Source of the DNA: Bacillota bacterium
GTDB lineage: Bacteria > Bacillota > Clostridia > Peptostreptococcales > Thermotaleaceae
DNA length: 14,308 bases
Assembly (NCBI GenBank): GCA_023623095.1
Contig: JAMNXX010000012.1
Location: 1-14,308 of the forward strand
Direction: 5' to 3'
Shown here: one piece after another, positions 9,344-14,308 of the stretch
Layout: every line of letters starts with the position of its first letter
Position numbering within the stretch: the first letter of the stretch is position 1
Translations under genes and position numbers: made by a program
Notes under the pieces: model-generated
Seen by the model: the letters and a program-made list of their open reading frames with translations, nothing else
What the model was told of the DNA's origin: nothing
The model's database searches: none

Positions 9344-9469
9344 TAGACCTGTCTCTTTTTGAGCCGAGGAAAGCATCCGATCTGCTCGGACGACTTTTCA
9401 TCTTATAACCATTCTATGTTGTTCAAAGGGTTTCAGAACAAAAAAATATAAAAACATTTATTTTACAAA
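9344..9469. other. csaA-yaaL spacer with competing hairpins
   Basis: On the minus strand, CGTCCGA-gcaga-TCGGATG (9374-9392) forms a 7-bp hairpin with one G-U pair. The CCGAG inside it could instead pair with CTCGG about 17 bases downstream. No U-run follows, so neither form is a standard terminator. I recognise no known RNA family here, and a minus-strand reading frame through the region lacks a ribosome binding site. Confidence 0.3.
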
Positions 9470-9799
9470 TCAGCCGAGCTTGTCTCCTTTTTCTACACGC
9501 TGCTCCGGTTGAATCAATACGACCCCCTGCTTTGCATAGACACCCAAAACCAATACCTCTGACATGAAGTCCGCAATTTGTCTCGGAGGAAAATTAACGA
9601 CCCCGAGAATCTGCTTTCCAACAAGTTCTTCTATTTGATAACACGCTGTAATCTGCGCGCTTGATTTTTTGATTCCGATCTCTTCTCCAAAATCTATCCA
9701 TAATTTATATGCAGGTTTTCTTGCTTTTTCGAAAGTCTCCGCCCGAATAATCTCTCCGACGCGGATATCCAGTTTTAAAAAATCATCAAATACTGCCAT
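9470..9799 (-). CDS. csaA: CsaA-like tRNA-binding/chaperone protein
   Basis: CsaA is a small homodimeric OB-fold protein related to the C-terminal tRNA-binding domains of methionyl-tRNA synthetase and Arc1p. In Bacillus it binds SecA and preproteins and has chaperone activity; its role in Clostridia is not settled. The 109 residues cover the whole domain: FLKLDIRVGEIIRAE (about 6-20), ARKPAYKLWIDFG, SAQITACYQIEELVGKQILGVVNFPPRQI (about 48-76), and the C-terminal EVLVLGVY. The ATG at 9797-9799 has GGAGGG eight bases upstream and gives the usual length; the upstream ATG at 9814 overlaps that site. The gene lies only 30 bases after the PAP2 phosphatase stop codon and is probably co-transcribed with it. 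Confidence 0.9.
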   Translation of the reverse strand: MAVFDDFLKLDIRVGEIIRAETFEKARKPAYKLWIDFGEEIGIKKSSAQITACYQIEELVGKQILGVVNFPPRQIADFMSEVLVLGVYAKQGVVLIQPEQRVEKGDKLG

Positions 9800-9829
9800 C
9801 GTTTCACCCTCCATTTTTCAAATCCTTTT

Positions 9830-10522
9830 TTATCGCTTTTTTACAAATTCCAATTTTTTATACAAGGATATGCTTGATAATGCCCACAACATCCCTACCG
9901 TCCAGCCGGCCAAAACATCGCTGAAATAATGAACCCCGACATATACGCGGCTCAGGCCTACAAGAACGGCATAAATAAAAATCAAACAGCTGATAAAAAC
10001 CGAAACTTTTCTATTGTGTATATTTCTCAGAATATAATAAATTACCAGTGCGGAAAGCCCCATAAATACCATCGAATGCCCACTCGGAAGGCTGTAGCCG
10101 GAAGCATGAACCAATCTGAGTTCCAAAGGCCTTGGTCTTCTGAATATCTGCTTTAGTATTTCATTAAACAGCCATAAACCCAAAACATTCAGTGAAAAAA
10201 ACAGGGATTGTTTTTTCTTTTTGAAATAAATCAAAATCGCTGCAATCGTCAATGTAATGATCAAAACGGAAAGAAAATTGCCCGTAAAAGTAATCCCTTT
10301 AAAGACATGGGTGAGCATTTCGCTTCTGATCTGATTCATATAGGATATGGCTATCCGGTCAAACTTCCATTCTTCCTTTGCAATATAATTTCCTATAAAT
10401 CCTGAGAAAATCAACAAGGATGAAAAAAATAAAAAAATAATCATTAGAAAAGCAAATGCAAACGCATCCTGTTTTCGATGCGATGCCGTCTTCATGTAAA
10501 AGGATTTTCTTTTTCTTTTCAT
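9830..10522 (-). CDS. PAP2-family membrane phosphatase
   Basis: This is an integral membrane phosphatase of the type 2 phosphatidic acid phosphatase superfamily. Likely substrates are lipid phosphates such as phosphatidate, phosphatidylglycerol-phosphate or undecaprenyl diphosphate; the sequence does not decide which. The 230 residues contain about six membrane segments and the full three-part catalytic signature: K-x6-RP (K124...R131-P132), PSGH (146-149) and SR-x5-H-x3-D (S191, R192, H198, D202). The first 20 residues are strongly basic and cytoplasmic. The start at 10522 has a modest GGATGGGG site five bases upstream. The gene heads an operon with csaA, under a promoter at 10560-10588. Confidence 0.9.
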   Translation of the reverse strand: MKRKRKSFYMKTASHRKQDAFAFAFLMIIFLFFSSLLIFSGFIGNYIAKEEWKFDRIAISYMNQIRSEMLTHVFKGITFTGNFLSVLIITLTIAAILIYFKKKKQSLFFSLNVLGLWLFNEILKQIFRRPRPLELRLVHASGYSLPSGHSMVFMGLSALVIYYILRNIHNRKVSVFISCLIFIYAVLVGLSRVYVGVHYFSDVLAGWTVGMLWALSSISLYKKLEFVKKR

Positions 10523-10559
10523 ACATGCCCCATCCTACCGCTTTCTATCTTTTATTTCC

Positions 10560-10588
10560 TTTATATCAGAAAATCTGAAAGATAGCAA
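10560..10588 (-). promoter_or_regulatory. Sigma-A promoter of the PAP2-csaA operon
   Basis: On the minus strand, TTGCTA (10583-10588) and TATAAA (10560-10565) are exactly 17 bases apart. The start would be near 10553, about 30 nt before the ATG. It begins just after the U-run of the glycosyltransferase terminator. Confidence 0.55.
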
Positions 10589-10595
10589 AAAAAAT

Positions 10596-10634
10596 ATAAA
10601 AAATGAAGCCGAACGAAGATGAATTCATTCGGCT
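10596..10634 (-). terminator. Terminator of the GT8 glycosyltransferase gene
   Basis: AGCCGAA (10607-10613) and TTCGGCT (10628-10634) form a 7-bp stem. The minus strand then continues TTCATTTTTTATATTTTTTTT. The stem includes the last codons of the glycosyltransferase gene, and its stop codon lies in the loop. Confidence 0.85.
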
Positions 10635-11476
10635 GCACGATCCAATTCGGTATCTTCCCTGCCCAAAGCCAAATTTTCATAATGCTTATACAAGGCATGA
10701 AATTTTCCCCTGTAATTCCTTTTCCAAGGTTTTTTCTTCCCACAGAAATGCAGGATCACCGTATTCTTCATCACATAATCCATATCCCACTTCCCATTGT
10801 TCATCAACTTATAGTAGCGATAAAATCTTGCATCGTAATTGTACCGCTTTTCATCTAAACTTTTTATCTCCTTTGAATATAAAGCATTTAAGATGTCCTG
10901 ATCCGGCATAATCAATTTTGAACGGTTTTCTTCTACAAATTCATAAATCTCTTTCTCGTCGATCTTTTGCCTTTGGTATTCAAGATTCATCAGAAGCACT
11001 CCTGAATTGTAATATGCTTCAATATCATAAGGAAACAACCGGATTTTGTTGATCTCTTTTACAGAAATCTTATCATGATAAGCCGCAGCATACAAATATC
11101 CTGTAATATCTGTCTGATATAATTCCCTGATGGAATTGATGATTAAAATATCCGGGTCTAAATATAAGATGCGGTCAAGCTCCTGAGGCAAAAATTTAAA
11201 TGCCAGCAGTCGATAATACATCTCTTTCGTATAATGGAGAAGCGTTGGCGCATCCACAAAATAACTGTCATCGATCTGAATGACATTCAGCCTGCTGTTG
11301 TTGCTATTTTCTTGAATATAATGATCCAAATCTTTTAATTCCTCATCTTTGATTCTTGAATGGACTAAATAAATCGAAAAAGATTCTCCCTGATTGTTGA
11401 GGAAAAGGGATTTGAGCATTACTTTCAAAGGTTTTATATAATTTGAATCCAATGTAATGAGTATATTCATATGCAT
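10625..11476 (-). CDS. Family 8 glycosyltransferase
   Basis: GT8 enzymes are retaining, metal-dependent glycosyltransferases that use UDP-sugars; bacterial members usually build lipopolysaccharide, teichoic acid or surface glycans. The 283 residues show the family order: NILITLDSNYIKPLKVMLKSL at the nucleotide-binding start (shown in part), the DxD-type metal site LDPD (D107, D109), YNSGVLLMNL (about 156), DQD (about 192), YNYDARF, and the closing HFCGKKKPW (about 243). The acceptor cannot be read from the sequence. I chose the ATG at 11474-11476, because AGGAG lies eight bases upstream; ATG 11470 is a close alternative. The longer frame back to 11551 overlaps the upstream terminator and has no ribosome binding site. 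The gene follows the cardiolipin synthase gene but is separated from it by a terminator. Confidence 0.88.
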   Translation of the reverse strand: MHMNILITLDSNYIKPLKVMLKSLFLNNQGESFSIYLVHSRIKDEELKDLDHYIQENSNNSRLNVIQIDDSYFVDAPTLLHYTKEMYYRLLAFKFLPQELDRILYLDPDILIINSIRELYQTDITGYLYAAAYHDKISVKEINKIRLFPYDIEAYYNSGVLLMNLEYQRQKIDEKEIYEFVEENRSKLIMPDQDILNALYSKEIKSLDEKRYNYDARFYRYYKLMNNGKWDMDYVMKNTVILHFCGKKKPWKRNYRGKFHALYKHYENLALGREDTELDRAAE

Positions 11477-11518
11477 GCCTCTCACTCCTATTGTCCAAAT
11501 ATATTTACAAAGGATCCC

Positions 11519-11551
11519 AAAAATTGGCTGAACAAAACTACTTTCAGCCAA
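11519..11551 (-). terminator. Terminator of the cardiolipin synthase gene
   Basis: TTGGCTGAA (11524-11532) and TTCAGCCAA (11543-11551) form a perfect 9-bp stem with a 10-base loop. The minus strand continues TTTTTGG. It lies 28 bases past the cls stop codon. Confidence 0.85.
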
Positions 11552-11579
11552 AATGACATCGATATTCCTTTAATCCTTT

Positions 11580-13133
11580 CTACATCAGCGGAGCTAAAAT
11601 GCGCAAAACGGAACTCATCCATTTTTCATAGAATTTAATATTCTTTAGATCCTCTGAGGTAATCTGTTTGCACACATTCAACGTACTCAAAAAATCCTCT
11701 TTCATATCAAAAATACTGCTGCTGTCATATAGCCAGACCCCGCATTCAAAGTGCAGAAATAAGCTTCTATAATCTACATTGATCGTTCCAACCACACCGT
11801 ATTCATCATCTACTACAATCGTTTTGGAATGGATGAATCCAGGAATATATTCATAAATTTTTACGCCGCTCTCTATGAGAATTTTGTAGTAAGATCGGGT
11901 CACGGCATGTACATACCTTTTATCAGGAATATGCGGTGTAATGATGCGGACATCTACCCCTGCTTTTGCTGCCGACTTTAATGCTGTTGCCATTTTATTG
12001 TCGATGATCAAATAGGGCGTTGTGATATAAATATATCTTTTTGCCTTATTGATCAAGTTGAGGTAAACCGTCTCCCCAACCGCTTCATCATCCAGCGGGT
12101 TGTCTGCAAAGGGTTGAACATATCCGCTGCCGCTGCCTTGAACTTCCAAAGGGCTGTTTTTCTTAAACTGGCTGTAGTCCTCATTGATCCCCCGAATAAA
12201 GTCCCACATCGTAAGGAACATCACGGTCAAATTATTGACCGCCTCGCCCTTGAGCATGATCGCCGTATCTTTCCAATGGCCATACTTTTCAATCTGATTG
12301 ATGTATTCATCTGCCAAATTAATTCCCCCGGTAAACCCCGTATGGCCGTCAATAATAGCGATCTTTCGGTGATCCCGATTGTTTAATCGAGGATACAATA
12401 TGGGAAGGAGCGGGTTGAAAACACAGCATTGGATTCCCATTCTTTCCAATTTTTTATCATATCGATAGGGTAGTTTTAAAAGGCAGCCAACATCATCATA
12501 AATAACGCGAACATCGACGCCCCTCTTCGCTTTTTCTACAAGAATATCTAAGATGCTGTTCCACATGATGCCTTCTTCGATAATGAAATATTCCATAAAT
12601 ATGTAATGCTCTGCTTTCTCAAGTTCTTCCTTTAGCCGTTTAAATTTTTTTTCACCGGTGGGAAGATATTCGCAGATCGTATTTTTGTATGGAGGATAAT
12701 AAGAATAATTTTGGATATATCTGGACTGATTGGCAGCATCTTGATTGCGCAATTCGATTTCGTCCAAAATCAATTGCTTCGGGTAGGGAGCCAAGATTTC
12801 TTTTGTCTTCTCTTCAATGAATTTCATCCTCTTGCGCGTTCTCCTGCTCAGCTTGTTCCCGCCAAAGAAAATATAAAATAACGCTCCAAAGATAGGCAAT
12901 ATGAATATCAAAACGATCCAGGCAATTTTATATACGGGGTTGCTTCTATTGTTGGCGACTCGCCAAACAAGCAGCACGCTGAGCAGCAAATTTCCACCAT
13001 AAAAGAATGTAAAATGCTCATTGAATCTTAAAATAACATTGATCAAGATGGAAAACTGCAAGACCATAGCGGCCACGATAAAAGCAAGCCTGTTGAATAA
13101 AATTTTTTTAAAAAACCATCGAATCAATTCCAT
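11580..13133 (-). CDS. cls: Cardiolipin synthase (phospholipase D superfamily)
   Basis: The enzyme condenses two phosphatidylglycerol molecules to cardiolipin and glycerol at the cytoplasmic membrane. The 517-residue protein has two or three N-terminal membrane segments (about residues 15-37, 41-58 and 70-92), followed by the cytoplasmic catalytic part. Both HKD motifs are present: HRKIAIIDG (H255) and HSKTIVVDD (H435), each followed by the usual GG/GT-I-N element (GFTGGIN and GVVGTIN). Length and order match bacterial ClsA-type enzymes. I chose the ATG at 13131-13133, with AGGAG eleven bases upstream. A TTG at 13157, four bases after AAGGAG, is possible and would add eight residues. A TATAAT (13283-13288) lies upstream without a clear -35. 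The gene appears monocistronic. Confidence 0.93.
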   Translation of the reverse strand: MELIRWFFKKILFNRLAFIVAAMVLQFSILINVILRFNEHFTFFYGGNLLLSVLLVWRVANNRSNPVYKIAWIVLIFILPIFGALFYIFFGGNKLSRRTRKRMKFIEEKTKEILAPYPKQLILDEIELRNQDAANQSRYIQNYSYYPPYKNTICEYLPTGEKKFKRLKEELEKAEHYIFMEYFIIEEGIMWNSILDILVEKAKRGVDVRVIYDDVGCLLKLPYRYDKKLERMGIQCCVFNPLLPILYPRLNNRDHRKIAIIDGHTGFTGGINLADEYINQIEKYGHWKDTAIMLKGEAVNNLTVMFLTMWDFIRGINEDYSQFKKNSPLEVQGSGSGYVQPFADNPLDDEAVGETVYLNLINKAKRYIYITTPYLIIDNKMATALKSAAKAGVDVRIITPHIPDKRYVHAVTRSYYKILIESGVKIYEYIPGFIHSKTIVVDDEYGVVGTINVDYRSLFLHFECGVWLYDSSSIFDMKEDFLSTLNVCKQITSEDLKNIKFYEKWMSSVLRILAPLM

Positions 13134-13543
13134 CTCTTGTACCTCTCCTAAACTCAATCATCTCCTTACCAAAGACAAAACCATTTCATTTTATTGAATA
13201 AAAAAATTGGCAAATAAAAACCTCTATTTTAAAAAAATTTTTTTGATTTTCTTATTCTCCCCTAACGATTTAATTTTATCACATTATATGGGTTTTGAAA
13301 GTTTATCTGTATTTTGAGCCATAACGAACAGAAACGGGTATTGGACCTCTTTATATCTAATACCCGTTTCTGTTCATATACTCACACGAAAAACAAAAGC
13401 CTTAAATTTCAAAAAATTCCACCGATTTTCGCCGAAAGATTCATCGTATCAACCGCTCATTTCCTTCCCCCTAAATCTATAATCTATTATATGCAAACAT
13501 TCGCAGTCGTCATTCCATTCGTGATCGATAACAAGAAACGATT
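13134..13543. other. Gene-poor spacer upstream of cls
   Basis: I see no confident gene here. The minus strand has a TATAAT at 13283-13288 that may serve cls. It also has an ATG at 13458-13460, preceded by AGGGGG (six-base gap) and a TATAAT at 13486-13491, but that frame reads M-S-G and then TGA, followed by 24 open codons. A perfect inverted repeat lies at 13326-13375. The plus-strand frame 13314-13547 starts inside that repeat and has no ribosome binding site. Confidence 0.4.
13326..13375. repeat. Perfect 17-bp inverted repeat, 16-base loop
   Basis: GAACAGAAACGGGTATT (13326-13342) recurs as its exact reverse complement at 13359-13375. The stem is more GC-rich than the surrounding sequence. 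No T-run follows on either strand, so it is not a classical intrinsic terminator. Confidence 0.75.
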
Positions 13544-13737
13544 TTAGGATGCTTTTTTATTCACTGCTTTAAAAACCCTTCCATATTCTTTTAAAGAATT
13601 TTCTTTAAAATATTCAAGCGAATCAAATCATACTTTTTTTCGGAACTTATCAGCCATTTGATAAAATCAGCATTGATTCCGTTTACTTTTTGGTTGATAA
13701 GCGCATCATTTGAATATACCGAAAGAATGGAATGCAT
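13544..13737 (-). pseudogene. Frameshifted C-terminal remnant, solute-binding-protein-like
   Basis: From the ATG at 13735-13737 the frame reads 48 codons (with INADFIKWLISSEKKYDLI) to a stop at 13591. Switching back one base near the end of that block keeps a plausible coding sequence going (LEYFKENSLKEYGR, then VFKAVNKKAS) to a stop at 13544. The pattern F-I-K-W-L-I-S-S-E followed by a Y-G segment resembles the C-terminal end of tungstate-type or other ABC-transporter solute-binding proteins; that assignment is from memory and uncertain. There is no ribosome binding site: the ATG directly abuts the U-run of the upstream terminator. I read this as a decayed fragment that lost its 5' part and then a base. 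Confidence 0.4.
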
Positions 13738-13740
13738 AAC

Positions 13741-13768
13741 AAAAAAAGAAGGCGGTCATATGACCGCC
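13741..13768 (-). terminator. Terminator of the LUD transcription unit
   Basis: GGCGGTCATATGACCGCC (13751-13768) is a perfect 18-base palindrome. The minus strand continues TTCTTTTTTT (13741-13750). It lies six bases past the stop codon of the 13775-14044 ORF and ends leftward transcription from the LUD gene. Confidence 0.85.
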
Positions 13769-13774
13769 AATCTG

Positions 13775-14044
13775 CTAACCCTTAATAAGGCCTGACATGG
13801 TAGGACTATCTGGACTATAGCTATAGAAGGTAATTTGTATGCCATTGATCATATAATACATTTCGTATAAATCATCCCACTCCCACGACATTCCTTCATG
13901 GTACGGCTCTCCTAAAATTTGCTTGATTTGGTTGGGGGTCATGCCTATTTTCACGCCCAAAACCTCAGCATTTTCCCGCAAGTCGATAGAACTTACTAAA
14001 TTGTTATGAAAGAAAACCCGATAATTACCTTTATCGATGATCAA
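13775..14044 (-). CDS. Hypothetical 89-aa protein, possibly a C-terminal fragment
   Basis: I do not recognise a specific family. The 89 residues include VLGVKIGMTPNQIKQILGEP (about 28-47), a G-M-T-x2-Q-x3-LG-x-P pattern like those in BamE/SmpA-fold proteins and in the C-terminal parts of some clostridial secreted proteins, followed by alternating beta-like segments (MYYMINGIQITFYSYS). There is no signal peptide. The start is odd: no ATG is available, and a TTG at 14042-14044 overlaps the stop of the upstream LUD gene (TTGA), just after a weak GAAGAG. An in-frame TGA lies only five codons further upstream. It is either a translationally coupled small gene or the tail of a larger gene whose front was lost. 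A strong terminator follows at once. Confidence 0.5.
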   Translation of the reverse strand: MIIDKGNYRVFFHNNLVSSIDLRENAEVLGVKIGMTPNQIKQILGEPYHEGMSWEWDDLYEMYYMINGIQITFYSYSPDSPTMSGLIKG

Positions 14045-14308
14045 AATCCCAACTCTTCAGCGATGATGACAACGTGGAAATCTGAATCAACAGGCCGTTT
14101 ATGGATAACCGTCGTGATATTACAAATTCTCTGATCCGATGCACATTCGGTACAGGAGCCGCTCACATTGCATCCGAGATCATTGTTATATTTGATATTG
14201 TTCATCTGCGCTGCAACAAAGCGAATCCTGTCTAATCCTGCATTCAAATCTTTGACCAATTTGTTCGCCCCTGCAATAACGATGATCCTGTCAGAACCGT
14301 AAAGACTT
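14041..14308 (-). CDS. LUD-domain (lactate-utilisation-type) protein, 3' part
   Basis: The frame is open through the right edge of the window, so only the last 88 codons are seen. They read SLYGSDRIIVIAGANKLV, then KDLNAGLDRIRFVAAQMNN, the cysteine-rich segment CNVSGSCTECASDQRICN, and a closing VVIIAEELGF. This matches the C-terminal half of LUD-domain proteins (DUF162, the LutC/YkgG fold) of the stand-alone clostridial type. That type carries a cysteine cluster (C-x5-C-x2-C-x7-C here) that may hold a metal or iron-sulfur centre. Some LUD proteins take part in lactate oxidation, but the role of this stand-alone type is unknown. Its stop overlaps the next small ORF, and both share the terminator at 13741-13768. 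Confidence 0.85.
   Translation of the reverse strand, partial: SLYGSDRIIVIAGANKLVKDLNAGLDRIRFVAAQMNNIKYNNDLGCNVSGSCTECASDQRICNITTVIHKRPVDSDFHVVIIAEELGF

Noticed and set aside
9132..9401. Minus-strand 89-codon frame starting at 9401
   Set aside because: It overlaps yaaL in another frame, has no ribosome binding site and shows no domain-like pattern.
10625..11551. Longer glycosyltransferase starting at 11551
   Set aside because: The extra 25 codons run through the cardiolipin synthase terminator and have no ribosome binding site.
13314..13547. Plus-strand 77-codon frame
   Set aside because: It starts inside a perfect inverted repeat, has no Shine-Dalgarno sequence, and runs antisense to the decayed region.

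Overview
The window looks like chromosome of an anaerobic, spore-forming member of the Clostridia (Firmicutes). The evidence is a complete pyruvate:ferredoxin oxidoreductase, an iron-sulfur L-serine dehydratase, the BofA sporulation regulator next to a YaaL/DUF2508 gene, AG-rich ribosome binding sites and AT-rich spacers. No genus can be named safely. Every recognisable gene reads on the minus strand except one tiny Cys/Phe-rich ORF (420-536). No rRNA, tRNA, CRISPR array, prophage or insertion sequence is visible.

Layout, left to right. The start of a ribosomal protein L25/Ctc gene (1-127, cut by the window edge) lies divergent to the small ORF 420-536. A shared bidirectional terminator (549-575) follows, then a divergent GreA/GreB-family factor (573-1043) with its own promoter, and a membrane-anchored LytR-CpsA-Psr protein (1242-2126). 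A 600-base gene-free spacer holds several hairpins. Next come a single-chain L-serine dehydratase (2736-4307) and the 1177-residue pyruvate:ferredoxin oxidoreductase (4592-8125). Both make or use pyruvate: serine is deaminated to pyruvate, which PFOR oxidises to acetyl-CoA with reduction of ferredoxin. A strong terminator (4406-4438) separates them, and the same imperfect palindromic repeat sits just after each of their stop codons.

PFOR has a near-consensus sigma-A promoter (8370-8398) and an approximately 240-nt leader with a long-range helix. A perfect 38-bp tandem duplication copies its ribosome binding site and start codon. Upstream lie bofA (8517-8789), a dispersed-type palindrome (8842-8898), yaaL (8935-9237), and a csaA-PAP2 phosphatase operon (9470-10522). 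A family 8 glycosyltransferase (10625-11476) and a cardiolipin synthase (11580-13133) follow, each with its own terminator. LCP, PAP2, GT8 and cardiolipin synthase give the window an envelope theme, but they are separate transcription units.

The right end (about 13.3-14.3 kb) looks like a decaying junction. It holds a perfect 17-bp inverted repeat, a frameshifted C-terminal scrap resembling a solute-binding protein, a small ORF resembling the C-terminus of a larger protein, and the 3' part of a LUD-domain lactate-utilisation-type gene running off the window. I found no convincing novel multi-gene system. The most interesting signals are in RNA and DNA structure: the duplicated PFOR start site and leader, the paired 3'-UTR repeats, and the divergent Gre factor.
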